64,000 nt of DNA from Eucommia ulmoides (GCA_016647705.1 CM028339.1:19424803-19488802); one strand, 5' to 3'. Positions 46,301 through 58,259 are shown, counted from the first letter of the stretch. Notes: generated by a model from the sequence alone, not told the origin. Program-made: numbers and translations.

Positions 46301-48040
46301 CGTTGGAAGTCTGGTTTGAGGGCTATTAAAAGAAACCTGCGAATTTCACATAAGATACACATAATATCAAGAACTATTCAGTTCCTAAACTTTTCTAAGA
46401 GTTATCATTCCGATATTATACTGAAAAATATTGTGAGATTATTCTGGAGTTAAAGTTCTTGAGTTAAAGCGCTAATTTGTTTGGTGTCACCAATCTGAGT
46501 TGTCTAGCGATCTGTTTTACAATCCATTTAGTGTTTCCCTGGTAAGATCATTCCAAACTTATTCTTTAATTGAGTATTTGATTATTATTACTTGTTTGGT
46601 GAATTGATCTTTTTGAGAAATCATTTTTTAACTTTAAAAGCATAAAAATATTTTAAAACGATTTATGTATTAATCTAATTACGTGCTTAATTGTGCTACC
46701 CTCGTTTTTTATTATAATCAGATTTTATTTCCTCACTTTACTTTTATCACTAGTATCGGGATATTAATTGAGTATTAATTAATGTGAGGTGGTAGAAGCT
46801 CCGAGTAGAAAGAACTAATCAATTTTTGTAATTGGTGAGTTGTGTGCGGATTAGATACTTTTGGGGGTGTCTAATCAGGGGTAGCTGGTTTCAATCTCTT
46901 CCGGTAAAGAGATTAAGGTTTTGATCTTTCTCTAGAGTATAAAAAGATTCGGTGTTAATTATTCCTTGATTGAATTTGTGAGTGATTTTGTAAAAGTTTT
47001 ATCCTTACTTGGGAAAATAATATTTGGAGTGTTTGTGAGGTTTTGATTCTTTAGCCTAAGGTATAAAAAGAATTAGATTATTCTTGAGCCTGTAAAAAAT
47101 AGAGGTTATTTATGAACCTGGGAAAAAGAATTTGTAAATGTTGATTTTGAGCTTGGAAAAAGCATCATTATGAGGGTTTGGTTCTTACTTGTAAATGAAT
47201 CTTGAGTTTAGTGGGTACAAATCTCCGTGAGGCTCGAAGGACTTGATTAACCAAGAGTAGTTTGGTGAACCAGGATATATCGTGGTGTACTGTTTTATTT
47301 ATTTTACTTATACTGTTGTTTAATGTACACCTAGTTGATAACACATATCCGTTGCTATAAAGATAATAATTAATTTTAGGATAAAATTAATTGTTTAAAT
47401 TTTTTGAAGTGTTATTATTATTCTGATAATTTTTTAAAACTACCAAATTCACCCCCCCTCTTAGTTAGCTCACTGGGCCAACACCATGGTTGCCAATCCC
47501 TAACCTTAGTTGGAAGATCGGTGAGAAACAAAAACTTTTTGGGAAGTGAAAGGTAATACCTTTTGGTACTAGTGTGGAATTTAAGGTGTCCAATACTCCT
47601 AATTTTATCAATAGTGAGGGGTACCTTATTTATTATAGCAAGGGTTATGGCTCCCACAATTTGGTGAAAACCATTCGGAGTTAACTGGGCAGGAGTAATC
47701 TTCATTTGACGAAAAAGATTACGAAGGAATGGGGAAAAAGGGAGAGTGAGTCCATACTCAAACATCCATAGATGAAAGCATATTTTGTCTTTCTTGGCAT
47801 CATAAGGGCGTTCGTCCTCAGACGGAACCCTAATCGACACCGACGAAGGGATGCAGTATTCCTCCCTAAATGGTGAAAGTCATTCCTGTGGAAATTTGTT
47901 TGCACCATGATCCTCTTTGTTCTCTGAAAGATTGGAAGGCCAAGTAGTCTGAGTTGTCATCGTTTATTCCATTATAGGATTTGACGACGAACCAGCTTTG
48001 GCAGGACTATTCGATTGACTCAATGACATTTTGCGATAAG
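43400..48040 (-). mobile_element. Antisense gene of the Tat element, Transposase_28-like, split by a solo LTR (fossil)
   Basis: Read from the 3' LTR inward, the minus strand starts near an ATG at about 48030 and has a domain at 47489-47840. It contains FHLWMFEYGLTLPFSPFLRN and MKITPAQLTPNGF, which fits the 'putative gypsy type transposon' (Transposase_28) family. A 2.5-kb solo LTR then interrupts the gene. It resumes at 44234-44985 with a Lys/Arg-rich and Ser/Pro-rich part (KRKRPAKRLAKK). A coiled-coil-like stretch follows at 43639-43878 (ENEMLSLATKLALD; ALQKSNTLFC). Candidate GT-AG introns are seen at 44806-44900 and 43993-44074. Antisense extra ORFs between pol and the 3' LTR are known in Tat-lineage elements such as Grande. 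The copy carries several breaks. Confidence 0.7.
44991..47483 (+). repeat. 2.49-kb solo LTR, Copia-like, perfect 5-bp TSD
   Basis: It starts TGTTGATCCTAAAATT and ends CACTGGGCCAACA. It is flanked by CCATG at 44986-44990 and at 47484-47488, a perfect target duplication. It aligns with the reverse complement of 16978-19533 throughout. GTCGAC-containing motifs lie at 45450-45655. A C-run (TTCACCCCCCCTC) lies just before the 3' end, as in SIRE-like Copia LTRs. It is inserted in the antisense gene of the Tat element, so it is younger than that element. Confidence 0.9.
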
Positions 48041-48181
48041 GCAAACAACAATCAAAATACAAAATAAATATGAAGAATAGAAGTGTAACTGAAGGATTAA
48101 AGAAAGGAAAGAACTTACGCGAAATAGAAGTGATCTTTCACCTCTCTTCTCTTGAATCGCCGTAAAAGTCAAGAGGGAAAA

Positions 48182-48823
48182 TGATATGGGAAAACTCTCG
48201 TTCATGACTGACATAGGCATTTAGCCTTAAACGGGTTGGATCGGGAATAAAACTTTATTCGAAACAGACAGACGCAATGGGTTATCTGGGTCGAAGCATA
48301 ACAGGCTCACTTGGGTGTTAACTTTGGCAGACTTCTGAGCAAGACTCACGGTCCCATAAGAAAGCCCATATTTGGGTATACTCCACAGTGTCTAAGGTCA
48401 AAGAACTGATAGGTCAGCTCAACATGAATGACTCATCTACACTTGAGGAGATGAGCCAGATTTATTATAACGGTCCATAATTAATGAAGACCATTACAGA
48501 GATCTCTCCTGAGATCATGGGGATATTGGTTATCTTCCAAGCCGTTAGGAGCATATCAATAGATTGGTTACCTCTCCAAAGTAACGGTAACATATCTCAG
48601 AACCTATAAAAATGGTAGATATCACTGGTAATTGATACAATTCAATCTGTGTACAATTTTCTCCATATGCTAGATTAACTTATTCTCACACTAAAAATTC
48701 TTTAGCAGATACTACACCGGTGTCCCCCATTAGAACTCACGACTTTGCAGATAACAGGGGGAAGTTGAAAAGATTTCTGACACATACGGAGCAGTTGCAC
48801 GTGTTAAAGATTGTTTGGCAACA
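48182..48823 (+). repeat. 3' LTR of the 22.6-kb Tat element
   Basis: 642 bp, starting TGATATGGGAAA after the purine tract AGAGGGAAAA and ending GTTTGGCAACA. It is collinear with 26184-26830, with many single differences and small indels. Confidence 0.88.
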
Positions 48824-49737
48824 TAGCGTATTATGCGAGCTTAAAACTATTGTATAGAAACTTGACCACCGTGCGTGATTTGTGGATTAAAATTAAACCA
48901 TCGAAAGATAGAAATGTAATCAATGGTTGATTTAAGGAAAACCATAATAATACTAGTTAATTATTAGAAATGTAATCAATGGTTGATTTAAGGAAAACGA
49001 CAACAATACTAGTTAATTGAAGTCCTACCAAACGATAATATTTCTTATTGGTGGCGTCACAACTCCGCCAAATGAGTAATGGTGTTGATCTTATTGATCT
49101 AGTTACACTCTTTTACATTTTTAGTGTTGATAATTATAAAAGGTAATTGGATAAAGTACCATCAATTTTTATACTCGTATGTATTCTTTCTATTTAATGA
49201 AGGCACTTCTAATAAATCATTACAACCAATATCCATGATAATAAAATATCAAAAATAGAAGGAAAAAAACTGTCAAATTAATGAAAAATGAACACTGCGA
49301 AGAAACATCTAAAAGAGTTATATACAATAATCCCTACAAGTTTCAAAACCTAACACATTTAAAATACATATTTAATATAATATGGGCAACATTATAGTGC
49401 TTAATAGGAGTAGGTGCCTTTCAGATTTTAACTTCACTTCATATTAATAATTTTCCTTCAAACTATGTCGCATCATAATAAATTATTTCTTAAACTAGAC
49501 CCTTTAAAAACGCACAACAAAGGTATTCAGTATTGGTACATAGGGTAGTGCAATTACGGCCATGCACTAAATCTTGATTCTCATGAGTGATTTAAGAGAA
49601 CAATCATATTCTCATAGTTGTGAACTCACGATAACTCTTAATTAGGTGAGTCCTCCAATGACATATGTGATCTATATCTTACATAAAATTTTTGTGCCTC
49701 GATCTTATTCACCGTAAAACTCTTCCCCAACATCAAG
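48824..49737. other. Intergenic stretch with one short duplication
   Basis: GAAATGTAATCAATGGTTGA begins at 48911 and again at 48967, giving a 56-bp tandem duplication to about 49021. The rest is AT-rich sequence without a recognised gene. Confidence 0.65.
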
Positions 49738-49745
49738 TTTGTTCA

Positions 49746-49978
49746 ATGGGTTAATAGCACTTTATCTCCTGTGGTTTGGCCAATTTTCACTTTACCATTC
49801 TTGTAGTTTGAAAATTATCACTTATCTCCCTGTGGTCAGATATTTGTTATACTTACCCCTATATCAAGGGGGGTAAGTAGTTTGAAAATCTAATCACATA
49901 GGGGTAAGTGATAATTTTCAAACTAAAGGAGATAAGTGCAAATCGATCGAACCACATGGAGTAAAGTTTAATTAACCC
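49746..49978. mobile_element. MITE with 8-bp target duplication
   Basis: The ends are inverted copies: left ATGGGTTAATAGCACTTTA, then TGTGGTTTGG; right end reverse complement GGGTTAATTAAACTTTA, then TGTGGTTCG. TTTGTTCA flanks both sides (49738-49745 and 49979-49986). The inverted repeat extends over most of its 233 bp (AAAATTATCACTTATC and its inverse). An 8-bp duplication points to the hAT superfamily. Confidence 0.82.
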
Positions 49979-49986
49979 TTTGTTCA

Positions 49987-50847
49987 GTACTATTGTCGTT
50001 GGGAAGAGTAGGAGAATATCTCTTCCTAGAATATTGTCGTCTCCCAATGCCACTTGCCAGACTAATCGAACACCACCAATTCCCAACAGATTATCTCCAC
50101 CATAGTGAACCATGGCCTTGCATCACGAAGTCCTCATTGGCGACTGAGTGACTCCAATGACCAATAACCTCCTATATCATCTCCATTTCCACCACATTAG
50201 CAAACTACCGTCCAACTCTGTCTCTTTCTCTCAATGACAGACATCTATTTTTCCGTGGCCAATCCATTCACCAACTCCAATAGAAGTGACGAAACCATTA
50301 AACAGCCACCACCTTGGTAAAGACGTTGCCGCCATCGTTGATAAGTTTTTTTTCCCGAAAAGCCAACAACAATTGTTTTTCGTTTCTCATTTTTTATACT
50401 ACAGAGTGTACAGTTTTGGTCCAAATATCAACTCAAGGAGGTGAGTTGAACAATTTAAAATTTTAATCTAATTGATGAATCCCTAATCGACTTTATCTGA
50501 TTAAATGCAAAAGTATTATTTCTAGTACTTTTGTGTAAGGGATAGAAAAAATTGACACTCGTAATTTTATTATAGTTCTCAAGCTACTCTTGCCTACATT
50601 TGTATCCCTGAGCTTTCGCGAGGAATTTGATCCTTTAAAATCATTTTTTATCCTTTTCACAGGTTAGAATCAAATCCCTTACAAGCCAGATTGAGTAAGT
50701 TCCCTTTGTATACTCAATTAGACTCTCACCCAGACAAATTACACTTAGATCTAAGTTACAAACTCATCCAAATAAAAATAAAAAATAAAAAAATCTTTGT
50801 TTTTCTCATTAAAGAGCTTACACCAACACTAAAAAAAGTAAATTAAT
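49987..50847. other. Intergenic stretch, nothing recognisable
   Basis: Mixed composition, with a slightly GC-richer part at 50000-50340. No open frame of note, motif or repeat border could be supported. Confidence 0.5.
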
Positions 50848-52230
50848 TGATGGCCCGAACTAGGTGATAGAAGTGTTTCACGATTTAACAGATAATTAAT
50901 TTAAAATTCATGAAGATATTAATCTAGATTTAATAATAGAGAAGTACACAATCAAGTATTACAAATAACACAAATCATTTTTACCTTCTGGAAAAAAAAT
51001 CAATAAAAAGATTCAATTATTTTTAGAAAATAATTTTTCAAAAATTCAACTAGATCTCTGAAAACAAACTCAGAATATAGTAGAAATTCAGATAACTTTT
51101 AAGCACAAATTTGAGCACACAAACTTAGTCCATATTGATCAGTATATAAATAGAAAATATCTCATGGAGAATTCCAGTAGAATGATTTGAATAAGAATGC
51201 AATGAACTCAATTTTCAAGATGATATTCTTTCATAAATGTCTTCAATAGAATAATGAATTTTCTTGCAATTATGACACTCTTTTGATTTAGATTTCTCAA
51301 ATTTTTAGGCTTGATTTTTTTTTAGAAAATGTCACTTTTTATATCTCAAAAATCTAATTTCTCTTGATGTTTAATCTCTGAAAAATGCAACTATTATATA
51401 GGTACAATGAAAGATGAAATTCCAACGGCTAGTTTACAAAAATATCTCCCAAATTTCTCTCAATATCTCTCACTATGAGATTAGATATCCAACAGCTAGT
51501 TTGACCATTAATTTAGCTTGAAACCAGTCTGGATTCATGCCAAAAGTTATTCAAAGATCAACCCCAAAAATTATGGAAGGAGATTTTACCTAAAAGAATA
51601 AGAAATCGAGAAATTCAAGGACCTAAATGCATTTTCAGTAAAGCCTATAATTTTAAATGAAAAAAGTAATTCAAAAGTATTTAAAAAATAATTTAGATCA
51701 TTTAAAAATGATTAATAAATATTTATTCGTAAATATCAAGGAAAAAATATCTTTGTATAACGCTCAAAATTTTGAAAATTTATAAGCTAATTCGTCGACT
51801 GGTTCCTAAATTGGTCGATCTTTTGAAGCTTAGACTCAATGGTTTTGAAGATCAATTGGTTAACTATTTTAGCAAATTAGTCGACCGTTCACTTTTTTCT
51901 AGGAACCTGTGCCAATTAGTCGACCAATCGGTTAACCTTTTCCTTTATTTTTCAAAATTTCTAGTCCCTGTAATTTTCAATCAACCGATTATCCATTCAG
52001 TTGATCGTTTGAGCACTTTTTTTTTCTTGTTTTATCAATTTTTAAAAATACAGTTACAATCAGTTGACTGGTTTTTCAAATCAATTGATCAATTCTAATT
52101 ACTTTTGTCTTTAAAACACATCTAATGCCCTAATTAAACATCTCTAAGCACATAATCAAACAAATATTTGCATATTAGATCAATTTTATGTGCAATGGTG
52201 ATCCTAGTTGAGTTTATCAAGAGTTTATTA
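50848..52230 (-). repeat. Diverged LTR-like sequence, Copia type (tentative)
   Basis: It starts TGATGGCCCGAACTAGGTG, which resembles the minus-strand end of the 2.5-kb LTR family (TGTTGGCCCAGTGAGCTACC). Like that family it holds a run of GTCGACTGG and GGTCGATC-type motifs (51790-52090) in AT-rich sequence. The right border is not clear and no target duplication was found. Confidence 0.4.
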
Positions 52231-52346
52231 GTATTAGGTTATGTTTGGTTGAAAGAATGAAAAAGAAAAATGAAAAGAAAAGAAAATTATCCATTCTGCA
52301 AGAAAAATCATTTTTTTTAGGGTTGTTTGGTTAGATGGATTTAAAA

Positions 52347-52505
52347 TGTTAAGATAATTGAGAAATGTGAAAATAAATCAGAATTGATACTATGTGAAAT
52401 AAATACAAAGAATACAACGCTATACACAAGTATTTATAGGGAGAAGTAGGGGATAAGGTTTTTCCCTAATAGGCCAAATGGGTCAAGCCCATTATTACAT
52501 TAATA
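52347..52505 (-). repeat. Short 3' LTR of the Copia element
   Basis: The plus strand starts TGTTAAGATAATTGAG and ends ATTACATTAATA. On the minus strand a TATA box (CCCTATAAATAC) falls near 52432-52443. The purine tract lies directly next to it. Confidence 0.65.
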
Positions 52506-52904
52506 TTCTCCCTCAAACTCAAGGCTTTAAATGGGAGGTGAACTTGAGTTTGGAAATCAGAAAGTGAAAGCGTCCGGGTGGATGAGCGTTAGTGAAAATG
52601 TCTGTTGTCTGATCAGTTAAACTAACAGATTGTAGACGAACTGTATTCTGGAGAATATGATGATGAATGAAGTGGCAATCAATCTCGATGTGTTTTGTTT
52701 CTTACTGCGCTAGGAAATGAGAGAATTGCTAAAAAAAAAAAAACAATAACCAGTGGTTGAACGTCTATCAGTGGGGTCTTCTGCCCAAACGGCATCAGAA
52801 TAAGCTTGTAAGACAAGAAAAGACTGAGCTGAGAAATGAAGCCCATGAAATCAAGTGCCCTTTACATACCGACTAATGCGCCGAACAACCGAGTAATGGG
52901 TGGT

Positions 52905-54263
52905 TGGTAGCGGAATTATTCGTCGCTACTTTTACCGCAAGTGTACGGGTTAAGTTTTAATAAAATAGTGATGAGTAGAGTTGTCGTATCCACAAGGATT
53001 AGATTAAATTGTCGTTAAGTACCGCAATTATCGTTACTAAACTTTATCTACGTAATAGAAGTTTTAGGGTTTTTGTTATAAGATAAACTAAACTAAAATT
53101 ATAACTAATTAAACTACAATACTAATAATGATGTTTATGGGAATAGATTATCTAGTGATTAACTTCGTTAACTTAAATGTGTTTGAATTAGTCTAGTTTA
53201 CATTAATGGTATTCAAACTATCCGACAATCTAGGTATCGAAAACTCACTCACTACTTCTCCTGAGTATAAAGTGAATGAATATACGACTCGTGTCAACAC
53301 TAATATCCCTACCTAGCATCTAAACAATCACATGAGTCTTACACCAACCTCACGGATTGCATACTTTCTAATAATCTCCCGATTCATTAGATTGTCGCGT
53401 TGTGTTTAAACCCTAGTCCGAATCCGGGGTTACCTCTCCCTAGTGTCAAATCCCGTATTCTCAAATCAATCAATACATCATAACAAGCATATAATGGAAG
53501 TAATAAAATGGTAAACACAATCGAATTGGGATGAACAACTGTTAACGAAACATAAATTTACTCAAACGGCATATTCATAAACAAATCACTCCCTAGACAA
53601 TAAATGTTTATCTACACATGGCCATAACCAAATATTCAACAACAAATGAGCTAAACATCATCAAAACAACCAACCAAAGCTAAGTATAAAAGAGATAAAT
53701 AAAGGAGAATAGCCAAATCTGAAGAATAGACGATTCCACGTCCGCTAAGTCCGCTCCAATTGTGTTTCCTCTTTTCCAAATTGATGACCCACTTGGTTGG
53801 TATGTTCTTGGAGCTCCAAAATATGCCCAAAAACGTGCTTGCTTGGAGCGAGAATGAGTGGTTATCAATAGGGGTACAAAATATCTCAAAAATATCAAAA
53901 ACAAAATATATTGCCAGCTAGTGCTGGGTCACTGCAGCGATGCAAGGGCAGTGCCGACACCAAGTTCTTTTTTTAGCTGTAACTTTCACGTCCGAACTTT
54001 AATTGAGGTAATTCAAAAACCTATGGAAAGCTAAGATAGATATATACAAGTTCTATGTTTTGAGTTTTCCAAAATTGAATCGCATCGTGTTCAAAATTGG
54101 CCTTAAAATTACTGCACCTGTACCGAATTTGCATATTTTCATTCATTTATTCAAAAACCTATAAAACAACACAAAAATATATGAAACTAACAAAAATGAA
54201 TGAAAATACACAAATATTGGAACCTAAAAATACTTAATTTGTTGGTAAATAAACCACTCATCA
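52905..54263 (-). repeat. Solo LTR with perfect 5-bp TSD, related to the 6.57-kb element
   Basis: It starts TGGTAGCGGAATTATTCG and ends ACCACTCATCA. It is flanked by GTGGT at 52900-52904 and 54264-54268. It aligns with the 3416-4758 LTR family over shared blocks: ACTCACTCACT, CACATGAGTCTT, TTGTGTTTAAACCCTAGTCC and GGGGTTACCTCT. The 1359-bp length is close to the 1343 bp of that LTR. It is a separate subfamily and was inserted after the Copia element. Confidence 0.88.
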
Positions 54264-54269
54264 GTGGTC

Positions 54270-55701
54270 CGAGGAGCGGACAAGAAGTGGTTGACCTGAT
54301 GAACAACATAGGCAATGTCAGGGCGAGTGATAGTATGATATACAAGACTTCCAACTAGTTGGCGATATAGAGTGGCATCTTGAAGAGTTGAAACATTGAG
54401 TGGGGTAAGTCTGACGTTCGGCTCGAGATAAGTAGTGGCAATGGTTGAGTCATCCCAGCCTTGGAAAGGAGATCCGAAACATGCTTGGCCTGAGAGAGAA
54501 AATATCCATCAGAACCAGATAAGAGTTCGAGGTCAAGAAAATAGGTGAGCACGCCAAGATTTTTCATCTCAAATTGGCCACTGAGGAACTTTTTGAGTTA
54601 AAAAATGACACGTAGATCATCCCCAATAATAACTATATCATCCACAAACAGTAAAATAAGGATAATATCGTTAGCGGTATGGCGAATAAACAAAGTCGAA
54701 TCATGAGCACTAGGTGTGAATCTAAACTGATTAATAGTAGTGCTGAATTTGGCAAACTAGGCACGTAGAGCTTGTTTAAAACCATATAGACCACGGCGAA
54801 GGTGACAAACTTTATTTCGAGGGGCAGCCAAGCCAGGAAGAGTATGTATATAGACTTCCTCAAGAAGATCGTCATTGAGAAATGCATTTTTTACATCCAT
54901 TTGAAAGAGAGGTCACTTTCAAATGGCGGCGACAACAAGAAGTGTACGGACAAATATTAGTCTCACCACTAGAGCGAATGTCTCTTTATAGTCAATGTCA
55001 TATTCCTGAAAAAATCCCTTAGCAACAAATTGGGTTTTATATCGTTCAACAGAGCTATCAGAAAGCGTCTTGATCTTAAACACCCATTTGTATCCAATAG
55101 GAGTTTTTCTAGCGAGTAGATCAATAATATCCCAGATATGAGTTTTGGCGAGGGCCTAAAGTTCTTCGTCCATTGCTTTCTGCCAAAGAAGATTAGCACT
55201 AGCCTCCTTATAGGATTGAGGCTCATGCAGGTGAAGTATAGTGGAAAAATAATTAAAATCAGAAAAGTAATGTGGAAGATGAGTTACCCTAGTAGAGCAA
55301 CGGGAGTGATTTGGGGTGTGGGTCTCAAAGGAATGCGATATAGGATTATCGGCCACAGGAGAAGTCTCAGGTATGGTCACTGAAGTTGGAAGGGTGAGAT
55401 CAGCTAGTGGTTCTGGAGTTGGTTCAGCTGGTGGTTTTGGGGTGCACTCAGCATATGGGGTAAGGCTAGGCTCAACTAATGGTGCTGGAGTAGACTCAAC
55501 AGTACCTAGAATTGTATCATCTGGAAATAATTCAATTGATGGATCAGTAAAGAATCTAGAGTTGGTGAGGGTTGTCATGTCAAATGACCGTAAGGAAGAA
55601 AACATTTGATATTCCCAAAAAATGACATGTTGCGAGATACGAAGGGTTTTAGAAATGGGATCCCAACACCGATACCTTTTTATGTTCGATACCATATCCA
55701 A
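54270..55701 (-). mobile_element. Copia reverse transcriptase region (fossil)
   Basis: The minus-strand frame at 55701-55156 has KRYRCWDPISKTLRISQHVI, the SH3-like link of Copia integrase, then EPQSYKEASANLLWQKAMDE at the RT start. MKNLGVLTYFLDLEL at 54567 and FLSQAKHVSDLLSKAGM are the RT end blocks. Confidence 0.85.
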
Positions 55702-56335
55702 TAAAACAACACAGACGAGTCCTTGGTTCTAGTTTGTTGTGTTCATGTGGTTTGAGAATAACAAAACAAGTGCAACCAAAGACTCTAAGTTCAAAGTAAT
55801 CGGGAGGTTTACCGAAAAGGTACTCAATTGGAGACTGATTTTGGATTGTAGCAGAAGGAACATGGTTTATTGTATAGATGGCTATAAAGGCAGCATCACC
55901 CCAAAAACACTCAGGACATGATAAAGAAATGAGGAGAGCACGAACTGTGTCAAGAATATGTCTATGTTTGCGTTCGGCTCATCCATTTTGTTGCGATATA
56001 CTAGGACACGAGCGATGAGGGAGCGTGCCATTTTTGCAAAGCAGGTTAAGAAAAGCACGATCCTTGTATTCCATTGCATTATCTGAGCGAAAAACTTTGA
56101 TATTTCTAGAAAATTATGTTTGAACCATAGAGGAAAAGTTAGAATACATTTGTAATAGTTCAGATTGATGTTTCATAAGAAACAATCATGTATATCGAGA
56201 GTAGTGGTCCACAAAGATAACAAAGTAATGACAACCACCCATCGAGGCATAAAATAAAGGCCCCCAAATATCATAATTAATTAGATCAAATGGTGTAAGG
56301 AAAATAGACTAACTCTCTTTGAAAAGTAGGGCTAA

Positions 56336-56824
56336 TTATTTTGCAAGTTGGCAATAGATACATTTAAAGGACTCATGTTGAACTGAACCTAACTGACCGC
56401 TAGAGATAAGCGATTTGAGTTGGCTAGATGAAGTATGGCCCAGACGAGCATGCCAAATTTGAGATAGTAAGAGAAACATTGATAGTTGTTGGAATAAGGA
56501 TGAAGATAAGGAAGAGGGTGCTAGAGGTATTGGTAAGGTTGCACAGGTTGACAAAGGGACATGTGGTTGTGGAGGTGATGGAATTGTAGATGGAAGGTAC
56601 AAACTAGTAAGTTCAAATAGGAGTCCAACTTTACAACCAGTCCCAAAAGCTTCTCCTATCCGAGGATGCTGCACACGATAACCACTATTAGAAAATATGA
56701 TTTCAAATCCTAATTCACAAAGTTGTCCAACAGACAATAAATTTAAGGTGAGTTTCAGAATCAAATACGTGTCAGGAACAGAAAGATGGGAAGTAGATGT
56801 TTCAAAATAATAGAGATGGTTCAA
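56336..56824 (-). mobile_element. Copia GAG-pre-integrase domain (fossil)
   Basis: The text includes LNLLSVGQLCELGFEIIF and IWHARLGHTSSSQLKSL, ending CIYCQLAK. These are the diagnostic blocks of the GAG-pre-integrase domain with its H...C..C zinc ligands. Confidence 0.88.
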
Positions 56825-57043
56825 GATATGCCCATTTTTTCCCTGAAAAAATGAAAAATAGTGACAACAATTGTAGTACGAAAATTGGACACATATGATA
56901 AAAGGAGTGAACTACACTTGAATTTTTTTGGAATTTTGTAGTCCATGATTTGAAATTAAAAAAAAAATGACCTAATACTTTAAAAAAATAAAAAATAAAA
57001 AATAAAATAAAAATAAAAAAGTTGACCTGAGAACCAGAAAAAG

Positions 57044-57078
57044 ACATGACATAGTTTGTATACGAAACTATGTCATGT
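57044..57078. repeat. Perfect inverted repeat, 14-bp arms, 7-nt loop
   Basis: ACATGACATAGTTT (57044-57057) is followed after GTATACG by its exact inverse (57065-57078). It sits where the Copia remnant ends and the 187-bp tandem repeat begins. Confidence 0.88.
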
Positions 57079-57082
57079 ATAG

Positions 57083-57550
57083 AACTCATCCGATTAAGTT
57101 TGACGATTATTTAAAATTATTTACTAATCCGTTTTTTATGTTCTCGATTTTATTATTTAGTGCTATGAACGTAATTTGTATACAAAAAAAAATATGTTCA
57201 TTTCTATTACGGATAGGTCATCTTTTATTAACTCAAAATTTTCAAAAAGAACTGCATTATCATCGAAACAACTCATCCGACCAATTTTGACGATTATTTA
57301 AAAACTATTCATTAATTCATTTTTAGCTCTCTATGTTTTATTATGTAGTATTATGAACATAATTTGTATACAAAAAAATTGGGTTCATTTCTGTTACAGA
57401 TAGGTCATCTTTTGTTAACTCCAAATTGACGAAAAAATTACGCCGTCATCGAAACAACTCATTTAGCCAACTTTGACAATTTTTTTAGAAATCATTTACT
57501 TGTCCGCTTTTAGTGTTATAAAAAAATATTATAAAGTATTTTGAATGTAA
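57083..57550. repeat. Tandem repeat, 2.5 units of 187 bp
   Basis: AACTCATCCGA-type unit starts lie at 57083, 57270 and 57456 (periods 187 and 186). Shared blocks include TTTGACGATTATTTAAAA, ATGAACGTAATTTGTATAC and GATAGGTCATCTTTT. The third unit is diverged and incomplete. Confidence 0.85.
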
Positions 57551-57843
57551 TTTATACACAAAAAAAATTAAATTTATTTAAAATACCGATAACTACTTCA
57601 AAGTCACTGATAAATAAGTTGAAAATGGCATCTTTCAGTATTTTTTTTATTTTTATTTTTTTAACTGTAATTATTGTGTAAACTACTCCATCAAAATTTC
57701 CGCCTCTTTGAGTCTTCATGGAAAAAAGAAAAGATTCCCCACCATTTAAATTGTTTATACAAATATTTAATTCTATTCTACAGATATCTGTATCTCCGTA
57801 TTTGAATATCCGTTCACTACATGTGGAATTTGTGATGAATCCT

Positions 57844-58044
57844 TCAGGATTCCTCAGTCTTCCTGCACGACGACGATAAGTGGGTTGTGTAGATCGGGCC
57901 ATTTTTGTGATGATCGGAACCGGACAACGGCAAGGATTTAACGTGCGTCGTCGATTGTGACCGCTGGATATGATTTTGACGGGTATTCGAAGCTTCAGAT
58001 CTCGTCCTCCGGTTGTTCGATCTAAACCTCTGCTGCCCAGACAT
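57844..58044 (-). other. Small unknown ORF, possible first exon or fragment
   Basis: A 66-codon frame starting MSGQQRFRSNNRRTRSEASN, rich in Arg, Ser and His. It lies in a CpG-rich patch of unusual composition amid AT-rich DNA. The overlapping frame at 58088 also stays open. No domain was recognised and no obvious splice donor follows. It could be the first exon of a lost gene or a chance frame. Confidence 0.25.
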
Positions 58045-58259
58045 TTCGGAATCATGGAGTGAGCTTTCGATTCTTTCACTTTTTTCAATGAATACGTAAA
58101 TTAATATATATATAGCTGCTTTACTGTCGAGTAAATTTAAACGGTGATTGTTGGTTTCTCAGATGCGTGTTCTTCTTTCGCTTTTGTTTGTGCTGTGTTT
58201 GTTCACTTGACTGAAAGAAAATGGCCTTTTAATTACTTATAGAGTTGTACTAGTATTTA

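Larger units (their letters stand above)
52347..56830 (-). mobile_element. Copia element, 5'-truncated, with a solo LTR inserted (fossil)
   Basis: Reading leftward on the minus strand: GAG-pre-integrase (56824-56336), integrase core (about 56330-55740), the link region and RT (55701-54270), RNase H (52520-52904), a purine tract (GAGTTTGAGGGAGAA, 52506-52520) and a 159-bp 3' LTR (52347-52505). Gag and the 5' LTR are missing; similarity ends near 56830-57000. The short LTR fits the Ale/Retrofit kind of Copia. The frame carries several breaks. A 1.36-kb solo LTR at 52905-54263 splits the RNase H side. Confidence 0.82.
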
